Notes: generated by a model not told the origin, from the sequence alone. Positions 1 through 6,752 are shown, numbered from the stretch's first letter. The stretch is DNA of 10,642 bases from Eggerthellaceae bacterium (GCA_003452695.1 DMNP01000380.1:1-10642); one strand, 5' to 3'. Translations and numbers: made by a program.

Positions 1-657
1 TTGGCGGTCGGCTTGCTCGTGGGCGCGTGGACCGCCATCTGCATTGCTGCGGGCGTGGGCGGCGTGCTGTACGGCGCCGGCCTGCTGCTCGTGCCGCTTG
101 CCGTTACAGGCGGCATTCACCTGGACGGCTTCTGCGATGTGGTGGATGCACAGGCCAGCAACGCGCCCTCCGAGCGCAAGCGCGAAATCCTGAAGGACCC
201 GCACACCGGGGCCTTCGCGGCCATCGGCGTGGCCGCCTATTTCGTGGCATACGCCGCCATCGGCAGCGAAGTGCCCCCGTGCTGGCAGGTTGCCGTGCTC
301 GTGGGAGGCATGCATGTGGCCAGCCGGTGCCTGAGCGGCATCGCGACGGTCGTGTACCCGACGAGCGCTGGCCGCGGCATGCTTTCGATGTTTCACGAGT
401 CGGGAAAGGGCATGCTCGTGCCCGCGGTGCTTGCCGTGGAATTCGTCGCGGCCGGTGCTGCCATGGTGTGGGCGTGCGCGCCCGTCGCGGCCGCCATGCT
501 TCTGGTGGGCCTGGCATGTGCGGTGTTGTTGCTGCCGTTCGCGAACAGGCAGTTCGGTGGGATGAGCGGCGACCTTGCAGGATTTTTCCTGCAGGTGGCC
601 GAAATTGCGATGCTCGCGACCCTGATGGTCGCGGCGAAGGTGGTGGGATTGCCATGA
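1..657 (+). CDS. cobS: Adenosylcobinamide-GDP ribazoletransferase (cobalamin synthase), 5'-truncated
   Basis: This integral membrane enzyme joins adenosylcobinamide-GDP to alpha-ribazole (or its phosphate), the last assembly step of cobalamin. The family signature TGG-x-HLDG-x-x-D-x-x-DA lies at about residues 36-50 of the visible part and is followed by a KDPHTGAFA segment matching the family's KD-x-x-x-GA motif. Several hydrophobic membrane spans follow (about residues 70-110, 135-180 and 195-217). In full-length CobS the HLDG motif sits near residue 80, so roughly 40 N-terminal residues are missing because the window starts inside the gene. The TTG at base 1 is therefore unlikely to be the true start. 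The stop overlaps the next gene's start by four bases (ATGA), which implies translational coupling. The gene supplies the cofactor used by the corrinoid cluster downstream. Identification is firm; the 5' end is unknown. Confidence 0.92.
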   Translation: MAVGLLVGAWTAICIAAGVGGVLYGAGLLLVPLAVTGGIHLDGFCDVVDAQASNAPSERKREILKDPHTGAFAAIGVAAYFVAYAAIGSEVPPCWQVAVLVGGMHVASRCLSGIATVVYPTSAGRGMLSMFHESGKGMLVPAVLAVEFVAAGAAMVWACAPVAAAMLLVGLACAVLLLPFANRQFGGMSGDLAGFFLQVAEIAMLATLMVAAKVVGLP

Positions 658-1013
658 CCGACGAGAGGCACGGGGCGGCACCGGAGGCCCGGGAAGGCGA
701 ATTCGGCGTGCACGACGCATCCGAGCCGGGCGCGCAGCACCCGAACAGCGCGCGCTTCTTCGCCAACCGCGACTGCGAGTACTTTCCCTGCCACGAGGGC
801 GTGGACGAAGGCGAGTTCAACTGTCTGCTGTGCTATTGCCCGCTATATGCCCTGGGGCCCGATTGTGGCGGCAACTTCAGCTATACCAAGCGTGGCAGGA
901 AGACGTGCGTGAACTGCAACCTGCCGCATCGGGGCGAAAGCGGCGTGGACCACGTTATGGCGCACTACGAGCAGTTGGCCCGGTTGGCCGGCGAACGCCC
1001 GAAGGCGCTTTGA
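654..1013 (+). CDS. Cysteine-rich small-domain protein coupled to cobS
   Basis: A 119-residue soluble protein starting at the ATG that overlaps the cobS stop. The first 30 residues or so are acidic and look disordered. The rest carries eight cysteines: C41-x4-C46, C57-x2-C60-x-C62, C71 and C85-x2-C88. This spacing, with the segment around residues 56-74 (two Cys clusters then GPDCGGNF), matches what I recall of the cysteine-rich small domain family (PF04071), commonly encoded beside or fused to cobalamin biosynthesis genes in anaerobes. The cysteines probably bind zinc or an Fe-S cluster, but the biochemical role is not established. A weak ribosome site (GTGGGA, about 642-648) precedes the start, and coupling to cobS probably drives translation. 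No convincing terminator follows; a loose AGCGGC/GCCGCT pairing (1024-1029 with 1067-1072) lacks a T run. Confidence 0.8.
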   Translation: MTDERHGAAPEAREGEFGVHDASEPGAQHPNSARFFANRDCEYFPCHEGVDEGEFNCLLCYCPLYALGPDCGGNFSYTKRGRKTCVNCNLPHRGESGVDHVMAHYEQLARLAGERPKAL

Positions 1014-1109
1014 GGTTATGGCGAGCGGCAGAAATTATTTCCCGAACGGCCAACGTGATTAATCGCGCCGCTGCTGGTTGTGAAGTTTCCTTGTGCATAA
1101 TGACGATTG

Positions 1110-1140
1110 TTGAAGGACGGGGATAAAAAACCTTTATACG
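1110..1140 (+). promoter_or_regulatory. Candidate promoter of the MT II gene
   Basis: TTGAAG at 1110-1115 could be a -35 box, and TATACG at 1135-1140 (or the overlapping TTATAC at 1134) a -10 box, with an 18-19 base spacer. The 1014-1214 gap is clearly richer in A/T than the flanking genes. TGTGCA lies at 1092-1097, about 13 bases upstream of the -35, where an activator might bind. This is a pattern call only, and the spacer is longer than ideal. Confidence 0.35.
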
Positions 1141-1154
1141 ATGGGAAAAAGGCC

Positions 1155-1185
1155 GTAAAGTGATGCCGTGGCTTTACCTGCCACG
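1155..1185 (+). promoter_or_regulatory. Two mutually exclusive small hairpins in the MT II leader
   Basis: GTAAAG (1155-1160) is the exact reverse complement of CTTTAC (1172-1177), with an 11-base loop. Inside that loop CGTGG (1167-1171) pairs perfectly with CCACG (1181-1185). The two stems overlap, so only one can form at a time. The element ends about 17 bases before the Shine-Dalgarno site. A regulatory role is inferred; short stems such as these also arise by chance. Confidence 0.3.
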
Positions 1186-1214
1186 AAACCGAACAGGATT
1201 CAAGGAGGAACAAC

Positions 1215-2024
1215 GTGATTATCATCGGCGAGAAGATCAACGGATCCATCCCCAAATGCGGCGCTGCCATTGCTGCGAGGGACGAGGAGTACATTCGCGA
1301 GATGGCTCGCATCCAGGATCAGTACGGTTCGACCTACATCGACTGCTGCGCTTCGGTGAACGTGGACGAGCTCGAGACGATGGAATGGCTCATCGGCCTG
1401 ATCATGGAAGAGACCGACCTGCCGATCGCCGTCGACTCGCCTGACCCGCAGGTGTGCGTCGACGCCATGAAGTTCTGCGGCGACCGCGTGGGCCTGATCA
1501 ATTCCGTTTCGGGCGAGGGCGACAAGATCGATATCGTGTTCCCGAAGATCGCCGATACCAAGTGGGGCTGCGTTGCTCTTCTCTCCGACGACACGGGCAT
1601 CCCGGCCGACGCCGACGGACGGATCAAGGTGTTCCATGACATCATGGCCCGCGCCAAGGAATTCAACATCGACCCGAGCCGCCTGTACATCGATCCGCTC
1701 GTAGAGACCCTCGGCGCCAACCCCGACGCCCTCGACACCATCTGCGATTGCACGAGGCGCATCAAGGAAGAGTACCCGACGATCCATGTCGTGGGCGCCC
1801 TGTCCAACATCTCGTTCGGCCTGCCGGTCCGCAAGATGATCAACATGCCGTTCATGACCCTGTGCATGGCCGCCGGCATGGATGCCGCCGTCATGGACCC
1901 GACGAACCGCGACATGAACGGTGTCATGCACGCCACCGAGGCCCTGCTCGGCGAGGACGAGTTCTGCATGGAGTACCTCGAAGCCTATCGCGACAACCTG
2001 TTCGGCCCCATCAATCGCGACTAG
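1215..2024 (+). CDS. Pterin-dependent corrinoid methyltransferase (MtgA/AcsE-like, MT II)
   Basis: This 269-residue cytoplasmic TIM-barrel protein of the dihydropteroate-synthase-like superfamily is expected to move a methyl group between a methyl-corrinoid protein and tetrahydrofolate. Visible family motifs: GEKING at 5-10, VDS with D74, INS with N96, DDTGIPADADGR at 125-136, LYIDPL with D160, and GALSNISFG with N198. D74, N96, D160 and N198 match the pterin-binding residues of AcsE-type enzymes in order and nearly in number. The C-terminal AAGMDAAVMDP segment is also typical. Length is normal for MtgA-like proteins. The GTG start is fixed by AAGGAGG at 1202-1208, six bases upstream. The gene is a single transcription unit closed by a strong terminator. 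It uses no ATA codons, which suggests high expression. AcsE itself methylates the corrinoid/Fe-S protein of the Wood-Ljungdahl pathway, but with the adjacent corrinoid protein and activator a demethylation role is more likely. Confidence 0.9.
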   Translation: MIIIGEKINGSIPKCGAAIAARDEEYIREMARIQDQYGSTYIDCCASVNVDELETMEWLIGLIMEETDLPIAVDSPDPQVCVDAMKFCGDRVGLINSVSGEGDKIDIVFPKIADTKWGCVALLSDDTGIPADADGRIKVFHDIMARAKEFNIDPSRLYIDPLVETLGANPDALDTICDCTRRIKEEYPTIHVVGALSNISFGLPVRKMINMPFMTLCMAAGMDAAVMDPTNRDMNGVMHATEALLGEDEFCMEYLEAYRDNLFGPINRD

Positions 2025-2041
2025 TCAAAGCGAATGCATCT

Positions 2042-2070
2042 GCGGCGGACCCAGCGTCCGCCGCTTTTTT
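2042..2070 (+). terminator. Rho-independent terminator after the MT II gene
   Basis: A perfect 9-bp stem, GCGGCGGAC (2042-2050) with GTCCGCCGC (2056-2064), closes a 5-base loop and is followed directly by six T (2065-2070), then ATT. This textbook structure lies 18 bases after the stop codon. Confidence 0.93.
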
Positions 2071-2099
2071 ATTCCTAGGGGGATGATTAACGAATGCTT

Positions 2100-2136
2100 T
2101 CGCGTCCAGAAGCGCCAAGCCGCGCCCTGGACGCGA
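2100..2136. repeat. 10-bp perfect inverted repeat of unknown role
   Basis: TCGCGTCCAG (2100-2109) is the exact reverse complement of CTGGACGCGA (2127-2136), with a 17-base loop. No T run follows on the + strand and the preceding terminator already ends the MT II transcript, so this is probably not a terminator. It lies about 200 bases before the activator gene and could be a leader hairpin, a small RNA element or a protein site. Confidence 0.55.
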
Positions 2137-2259
2137 GGCCGGGCCCGAATCCACCTTCCCGCCTTGACCGTTGGCTTGCAAGGGAAAACGCCCCGATTAT
2201 GCTGCGGCTACCCGTTTTGTGCGGTTCGCGGTGATGTGCGGGTTTCGCTTTATGCTACA

Positions 2260-2277
2260 TTTTTGCTAGAGCAAAAA
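2260..2277. promoter_or_regulatory. Operator-like inverted repeat upstream of the activator gene
   Basis: TTTTTGC (2260-2266) and GCAAAAA (2271-2277) form a perfect 7-bp inverted repeat around TAGA. It lies just after a TATGCT -10-like hexamer (2251-2256) and 53 bases before the start codon, which suits a dimeric regulator site near a transcription start. A short hairpin in the leader RNA is the alternative, but it has no T tract in terminator position. Confidence 0.45.
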
Positions 2278-2329
2278 GCGGGGGGTTCTTTTCAAAGCAG
2301 TACCATCGGGAGCAAAGGAGATACGTGCT

Positions 2330-3838
2330 GTGAAGCTGTTCATAAGCGATGGGGGTCGCAGGATCGAAGCCGAGGCAAACCAGGGTGAAACCGTTCTGGA
2401 CGTGCTGCAGCGTGCGCGCATCGAGATTCGCGCCACCTGCGGTGGTGCGGGGAAGTGCCGCCGTTGCCAGGTTCTCGTTCGCGATGACGAGGGCCTGAGC
2501 TACCGTCTTGCCTGTCTGGTGCCGGCAAAGGACGGCATGGAAGTGGTCGTGGAACGCGCGGGCGCCATGGACGTCGTGCAGTCGGGCACGGCGGGAGCGT
2601 TTCCTCCCGACGGGAACGTGACCGGCTATGGGATTTCCGTCGACATCGGCACCACCACCGTGGTCGCGTACCTGCACGATTTGGCGACGGGCGAGCGCTT
2701 GGCCACCGTGGGTCGCGCCAACCCGCAAATCGCGTTTGGCAGCGACGTCATTAGCCGCATCACGGCCAGCATCGATGGCAAGCTCGACCTTATGACGGAC
2801 ATCATCCAGGATGCGCTGCGCGAGATGAAGGCGAAGCTGTGCGCCATAGCCGAGGTCCCGCAAGACCAGGTCGTGCGCGTGACGATTGCGGGCAATACGG
2901 TCATGCAGCACATAGCGGTGGGGCTTGCGCCCGATACCATCGGCTTCAATCCCTTCACGCCGCTTTCCCTGTTCGGCGACGAGCACGAGATTCAGGGGCT
3001 GGGCTCCTGCTATTTCGCCCGGTGCATCGCCAGTTATGTGGGCGGCGACATCACGGCCGGCATGCTTGCGTGCGGCATCGACGAGGGCGGCACGCGGCTG
3101 TTCATGGACTTGGGAACCAACGGGGAAATGGCGCTTGCCGCCAACGGGCGCATAAAGTGCTGCGCCACGGCGGCGGGCCCGGTGTTCGAAGGCGCCAACA
3201 TTCACTTCGGCATGCCTGCTTCTCCCGGTGCCATTTCGAAGGTGGCATTCGCGGACGGCAAGCTGCAGGTGAAGGTGGTGGGCGATGTTTCCCCCATCGG
3301 CATCTGCGGCACGGGCATCGTGGACGCCGTGGCCACGATGGTGCGTTTGGGCGTCGTCGACGAAACGGGCCTTCTGCTGGATGCCGACGACCTGGATGAG
3401 CCGATTGCAAGCCTGGTGGGCTGCGAGGACGACGGCAACGTGTTCTACCTTACCGAAGACCACTCGCTGTATGTCACGCAGGCCGACGTGCGCTGCATGC
3501 AGCTTGCCAAGGCCGCCGTGTGCGCGGGCATCTACACCATGATGGATGCGGCCGGCATCCGGGTGGAAGACATCGACAAGCTGGATATCGCCGGAGGCTT
3601 CGGCGCGTACCTGAACCTCGAATCTGCGGCGGCCATCGGGCTGTTCCCCAAAGAGCTGCTTCCCTGCGCATCCAGCGTGGGCAACACGTCGGGCGAAGGC
3701 GCCACGGCGATGCTCGTGTCGGGCGCGGCGCGCGACCGCGAAGCGGAGATAGCGCAGAAGTGCGATTACCTGGAGTTGTCGACCTCGGTCGAGTTCAACA
3801 AGTTCTATGTCGACATGATGGGGTTCGAAGTCTCGTAG
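2330..3838 (+). CDS. RACo-like reductive activator of corrinoid proteins, short form
   Basis: It is expected to reduce inactive Co(II) corrinoid back to Co(I) using an Fe-S electron relay driven by ATP hydrolysis. Residues 1-77 or so are a [2Fe-2S] ferredoxin domain with C37-x5-C43-x2-C46 and C62 as ligands. Residues 100-502 are an ASKHA-type ATPase of the RACo C-terminal family, with nucleotide-site motifs DIGTTT (105-110), AGNT (187-190), DLGTNGE (260-266), AGGFG (421-425) and SVGNTSGEGA (449-458). The DIGTTT motif starts only about 40 residues after the last cluster cysteine. As I recall, characterised RACo proteins exceed 600 residues with a middle domain before the ATPase, so this 502-residue protein seems to lack it. 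The GTG start is set by AAAGGAG at 2314-2320 (nine-base spacing). ATA codons occur at least five times, unlike in the MT II and corrinoid protein genes. It probably heads an operon with the next two genes. Confidence 0.9.
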   Translation: MKLFISDGGRRIEAEANQGETVLDVLQRARIEIRATCGGAGKCRRCQVLVRDDEGLSYRLACLVPAKDGMEVVVERAGAMDVVQSGTAGAFPPDGNVTGYGISVDIGTTTVVAYLHDLATGERLATVGRANPQIAFGSDVISRITASIDGKLDLMTDIIQDALREMKAKLCAIAEVPQDQVVRVTIAGNTVMQHIAVGLAPDTIGFNPFTPLSLFGDEHEIQGLGSCYFARCIASYVGGDITAGMLACGIDEGGTRLFMDLGTNGEMALAANGRIKCCATAAGPVFEGANIHFGMPASPGAISKVAFADGKLQVKVVGDVSPIGICGTGIVDAVATMVRLGVVDETGLLLDADDLDEPIASLVGCEDDGNVFYLTEDHSLYVTQADVRCMQLAKAAVCAGIYTMMDAAGIRVEDIDKLDIAGGFGAYLNLESAAAIGLFPKELLPCASSVGNTSGEGATAMLVSGAARDREAEIAQKCDYLELSTSVEFNKFYVDMMGFEVS

Positions 3839-4032
3839 GCGGTTCGGTGCGAGTGCTTCACTGCAAGGTTGCCCGGCAGCGCGGTTTGCGGGCAAGCCCG
3901 TAGCATCAGCTTCGCGACCAGGCGGGGGACGTTTCGCGTGTGCGGGCGTTGGCGTTTCCTCGCATAGCTCCGGGCGGTCTTGCGTGGGCGCGGTCATATA
4001 CGTTGTCGGGAACGCGAGGAAGAGGGTGCACT
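3839..4032 (+). promoter_or_regulatory. Spacer between activator and DUF2284 genes, with a hairpin
   Basis: In this 194-base spacer TTGCCCG (3869-3875) pairs perfectly with CGGGCAA (3889-3895). CGGGC-AA-GCCCG (3889-3900) is an overlapping, competing inverted repeat. Neither is followed by a T run, so readthrough is likely and the hairpin may be a pause, processing or stability element. TGTGCGG occurs at 3939-3945. I found no promoter with both boxes well spaced. Confidence 0.35.
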
Positions 4033-4566
4033 ATGAGCGTAATCGAACAGCTGGCGAAAGATCAGGGCTTCGAGTTCATGGGTACATGCAGTGCCAAGGA
4101 GCTTACGGCCCGTCAGGAAGTGCGTGCGATGTGCGCTGCCAACACCTGCCAGATGTACGAGCACAGCTGGGCGTGTCCGCCCGCGTGCGGGGAAATCGAG
4201 GATTTCCAGCGCCAGATGCGCGAGTTCGACCATTGCCTCGTCGTGCAGACGGTCGCAGACATGGAAGACGACTTCGATGTGGAGGCGATGCAGGAAGCGG
4301 GCGATTTGCAGAAGGAGCGCGTGCTGAATCTAGTCGAGGCGATTGACGAGGCGGGCCTGAGCGCCTCCACCATGACGCTTTCGGCCGGTACCTGCACGCT
4401 TTGCAAGGAATGCACCTATCCCGATGCGCCCTGCCGTTTTCCCGACAAGCGCCTCGTGTCGATGGAGGCGGCGGGCTTGGTCGTGTCGGAAGTATGCACG
4501 CAGGCGGGCATCGCCTACAATCACGGCCCGCAAAAGATAGCCTATTCCGGCTGCGTGCTGTACTAG
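4033..4566 (+). CDS. DUF2284 predicted metal-binding protein (twelve cysteines)
   Basis: A 177-residue soluble protein with twelve cysteines: C19, C34, C39, C48, C52, C68, C121, C124, C127, C134, C155 and C174. C121-x2-C124-x2-C127-x6-C134 resembles a ferredoxin-like Fe-S ligand set. The N-terminal WACPPACG (residues 47-53) with C34 and C39 resembles the first half of the DUF2284 family (PF10050), which is annotated as metal-binding without a proven reaction. There is no signal peptide or membrane span. The ATG start is supported by GAGGAAGAGGG at 4016-4026, six bases away. An in-frame GTG at 3940 would add 31 residues that do not look like part of the family. The neighbours, a RACo-like activator upstream and a HyuA-like ATPase 63 bases downstream, suggest a redox or corrinoid-maintenance role. 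That role is inference. Confidence 0.8.
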   Translation: MSVIEQLAKDQGFEFMGTCSAKELTARQEVRAMCAANTCQMYEHSWACPPACGEIEDFQRQMREFDHCLVVQTVADMEDDFDVEAMQEAGDLQKERVLNLVEAIDEAGLSASTMTLSAGTCTLCKECTYPDAPCRFPDKRLVSMEAAGLVVSEVCTQAGIAYNHGPQKIAYSGCVLY

Positions 4567-4588
4567 GCGAGGCGAAGGGGTTGCGCCA

Positions 4589-4606
4589 ACCTCGATTGCC
4601 CGAGGT
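4589..4606 (+). repeat. Small hairpin between DUF2284 and HyuA-like genes
   Basis: ACCTCG (4589-4594) and CGAGGT (4601-4606) form a perfect 6-bp stem with a 6-base loop. CC/GG pairs beyond one mismatch extend it to about 4586-4609. There is no T run, so it is not a terminator, and the two genes are probably cotranscribed. It may affect transcript processing or translation of the downstream gene. Confidence 0.35.
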
Positions 4607-4629
4607 GGGGAACAAGGCAGGATGGAAAC

Positions 4630-6636
4630 ATGATACGGCTGGGAATAGACACAGGCGGGACGTTCACCGACGCGGTGGTCGTCGACACCGAGACCATGCA
4701 GGTGCTTGCGTCGGCTAAATCGCTTACGACCAAGGACAACCTGGCGCGCTGCATCGGCACGGCGCTCGACAACTTGCCGTACGAGGCGCTCGCGTGTGCG
4801 GAACATGCGGCGCTTTCCACCACGCTTGCAACCAACGCCTGCGTAGAGGGGAAGGGCGGCCGTGCGAAGCTTATCATAGTCGGCGCTACCGACGAGATAC
4901 TGCGGCGCGTGGATGCGCAGGGCACGTTCGGCATTCCCTACAACGACGTGATCGCAATAGAATTCGAGGGCAGCTACGACGGCAAGAACGTGAAGATTCC
5001 CGACTGGGAGGCGCTGTATGAGGCGAAGCCCGCTTTCTTCGACGAAGCGGACTCGTTTGGAATCGCGGCCCTGTACGCGCTGAACAACGGCGCAGTCGTG
5101 GAGAAGAGCGGCGCGGCGTTCCTGCGCGAGCGGTTCGGCAAGCTGGTCGTGGAGGCCACGACCATCGCCGCCGAGCCCAACGTCGTCGGGCGCGGTGCCA
5201 CGGCATTGCTGAACGCTCGCCTCGTAACGGTTATCCAGGAGTTCCTGGATGCCATCGACACCGTGTTCGAGCAGCGTGGCCTGTCCATTCCCATATCCAT
5301 CGTGCGCAGCGACGGCACGCTCATGTCCGAAGAGCTGGCACGCACGCGCCCCGTCGAGACCATCCTGTCCGGCCCGGCCGCTTCGGTGACCGGCGCGCAG
5401 GCCCTTGCGGGAGCGCCCGAGAGCCTCGTCGTCGACATCGGCGGCACGACATCCGACATTTCCATCGTTCATGCGGGCCGTCCGAACCGCACCGACGGCA
5501 TCCGCATCGGCGGATGGAAGACGCAGGTGCCGGGCGTTTCGATCGACACCATCGCCCTCGGCGGCGACACGGTGGTTCGCTACACCAAGAACAGCAGGTT
5601 GGAACTGGGCACGCGCCGTGTCACGCCGCTGTGCATCGCGGCTTCCCGCTGGCCCCAAATAGTCGGCATGCTGAACGACTACTACCGCTTTGCCTGCATG
5701 GACTTCCATTCGCGCTACGAGATTTTCTACCTGCTGCGCAACCCGGGCGACGAGTCGCGTTTCAGCGATCCCGAGCGGCGCTTCATCGACCTGCTGCGCG
5801 AAGGTCCTGTCATGATGTACGACGAGCGCACGTTCATCCTGGGCCTGAAGCCCCAGCGCCTGGAAGACGAGGGCATCGTCATGCGCTGCGGCATGACCCC
5901 GACCGATGCCATGCACCTGAAGGGCGACTTCTCCGAGTTCGATACGTCTGCATCGCGTTTGGGGGCCCAGTGCATCCTGAAGTCCTATCGGGTGGACGAA
6001 GACCCCGAAGACGACGACCTTATCATGGCGCTTGCAGACGAGATATACGACTTGGCGCGTTTCCGCCTGTTCAACCAGGTTGTGGGCGCCTTGGCGCAGG
6101 ACCGGTACTGGCCCGATGCCACGACCGAGCTGGATGCGCAGATGAAGGCCATCATGAATGAGCAGTGGCGCCAGCGCTCCCAGCCGGGCGGGGGGTCGTT
6201 CGGCTTGCGCTTCGACAGTGCGTCCACGCTGGTGGGCGTAGGCGCTCCCACGCACGTGTTCCTGAAGGAGGCGGCCGATGCGCTCGGCGCTCCTTGCGTC
6301 GTGCCCGAAAACGCCGAGGTGGCCAATGCCGTGGGCGCGGCCGCATCGCAGGTGTCGGTCGAGCGCATCGTGCGCATCAGCCCCCTGCGCGGTTCCGACG
6401 GCATGGTGCAGAGCTATCAGGTGCGCGGAGTGGAGCATTTCGAATCGTTCGAGGAACAGGACGAGGCCATAGCGAAGGCGCGCGAGCTTGCCACGCAAGA
6501 GGCGGAGGCAGAGGCGCGCAGGCGCGGTGCCACCGGCGATCTAGACTGCAAGCTCACCGAGGGCCGCAGCGTGTTCGCCGCCACGGGCATGATGGAAATC
6601 GTGCGCGAATGGACGGTCGTGGCGCGCATCGGCTAG
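4630..6636 (+). CDS. HyuA-like hydantoinase/oxoprolinase-family ATPase without HyuB
   Basis: A 668-residue cytoplasmic protein of the HyuA family, whose members (N-methylhydantoinase A, 5-oxoprolinase, acetone/acetophenone carboxylase subunits) use ATP to activate a carbonyl or amide substrate. The N-terminal domain shows GIDTGGTFTDAV (5-16), LSTTLATNACVEGKGG (62-77) and a GTFGIPY segment (98-104). The main domain shows the RSDGTLMSEELA segment (226-237), ILSGPAASVTGA (245-256), VVDIGGTTSDIS (267-278) and TIALGGDTVV (307-316). The C-terminal 90 residues include an Ala/Glu/Arg-rich likely helix (about 610-635). The ATG has a modest AGGA site (4619-4622). It is the last gene of its unit, ending at a strong terminator, and uses at least nine ATA codons. 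No HyuB-like subunit, normally needed for hydantoin or oxoproline hydrolysis, is in the window. The substrate is unknown: it may act on the imported compound, or serve the corrinoid system as an ATPase. Confidence 0.85.
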   Translation: MIRLGIDTGGTFTDAVVVDTETMQVLASAKSLTTKDNLARCIGTALDNLPYEALACAEHAALSTTLATNACVEGKGGRAKLIIVGATDEILRRVDAQGTFGIPYNDVIAIEFEGSYDGKNVKIPDWEALYEAKPAFFDEADSFGIAALYALNNGAVVEKSGAAFLRERFGKLVVEATTIAAEPNVVGRGATALLNARLVTVIQEFLDAIDTVFEQRGLSIPISIVRSDGTLMSEELARTRPVETILSGPAASVTGAQALAGAPESLVVDIGGTTSDISIVHAGRPNRTDGIRIGGWKTQVPGVSIDTIALGGDTVVRYTKNSRLELGTRRVTPLCIAASRWPQIVGMLNDYYRFACMDFHSRYEIFYLLRNPGDESRFSDPERRFIDLLREGPVMMYDERTFILGLKPQRLEDEGIVMRCGMTPTDAMHLKGDFSEFDTSASRLGAQCILKSYRVDEDPEDDDLIMALADEIYDLARFRLFNQVVGALAQDRYWPDATTELDAQMKAIMNEQWRQRSQPGGGSFGLRFDSASTLVGVGAPTHVFLKEAADALGAPCVVPENAEVANAVGAAASQVSVERIVRISPLRGSDGMVQSYQVRGVEHFESFEEQDEAIAKARELATQEAEAEARRRGATGDLDCKLTEGRSVFAATGMMEIVREWTVVARIG

Positions 6637-6658
6637 CCGGTTCGATGCAACGTTCAAC

Positions 6659-6700
6659 AAAGGGATGGGCCCGCAAGCAATCGAGCGGGCCCATCCTTTT
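6659..6700. terminator. Symmetrical Rho-independent terminator after the HyuA-like gene
   Basis: GGATGGGCCCGC (6663-6674) pairs perfectly with GCGGGCCCATCC (6685-6696), extended by a G-T pair and three A-T pairs to 6659/6700, around a 10-base loop. The stem ends in four T. It separates the activator/DUF2284/HyuA unit from the corrinoid protein gene, which has its own promoter. Confidence 0.9.
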
Positions 6701-6707
6701 GTGCACA
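6700..6707. promoter_or_regulatory. TGTGCACA palindrome upstream of the corrinoid protein promoter
   Basis: An 8-base perfect palindrome begins at the last T of the terminator and lies 45 bases before the predicted -35 box. The same half-site, TGTGCA, forms the inverted repeat between the regulator and transporter genes (9172-9187), and a TGTGCA lies upstream of the MT II gene. An activator site is possible but inferred. Confidence 0.35.
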
Positions 6708-6752
6708 GTAATAAGAAAGTTTTATGAAAGCCGCATATTGTCGAAAAAAGGC

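Larger units (their letters stand above)
2071..2329 (+). promoter_or_regulatory. Upstream region of the activator operon
   Basis: This gene-free stretch lies between the MT II terminator and the activator start. From 5' to 3' it holds the 2100-2136 inverted repeat; a weak promoter candidate (TTGCAA at 2176-2181, 16-base spacer, TATGCT at 2198-2203); an imperfect direct repeat of TGTGCGG followed by TTCGC (2218-2229 and 2235-2248, offset 17 bases); a second TATGCT at 2251-2256; and the inverted repeat at 2260-2277. The ribosome site AAAGGAG is at 2314-2320. I found no B12-box (GCCACTG-like) element for a cobalamin riboswitch and no plausible small coding sequence. The promoter assignment is uncertain. 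Confidence 0.4.

Noticed and set aside
2100..2170. Cobalamin riboswitch in the MT II/activator spacer (a GGGAAGGTG-like string on the - strand)
   Set aside because: No B12 box or conserved core follows, and there is no - strand gene to control.
2255..3997. A 580-codon open frame on the - strand across the activator gene
   Set aside because: It is antisense to a clear RACo-like protein, its translation is rich in Arg, His and Ala with no recognisable domain, and such frames are common opposite GC-rich genes.
3940..4032. Upstream GTG start for the DUF2284 gene at 3940
   Set aside because: The extra 31 residues look unlike the family, and the ATG at 4033 has a well-placed GAGGAAGAGGG site.
4330..6498. 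A 722-codon open frame on the - strand across the HyuA-like gene
   Set aside because: It is antisense to a gene with a full set of HyuA motifs, and shows no domain and no plausible ribosome site.
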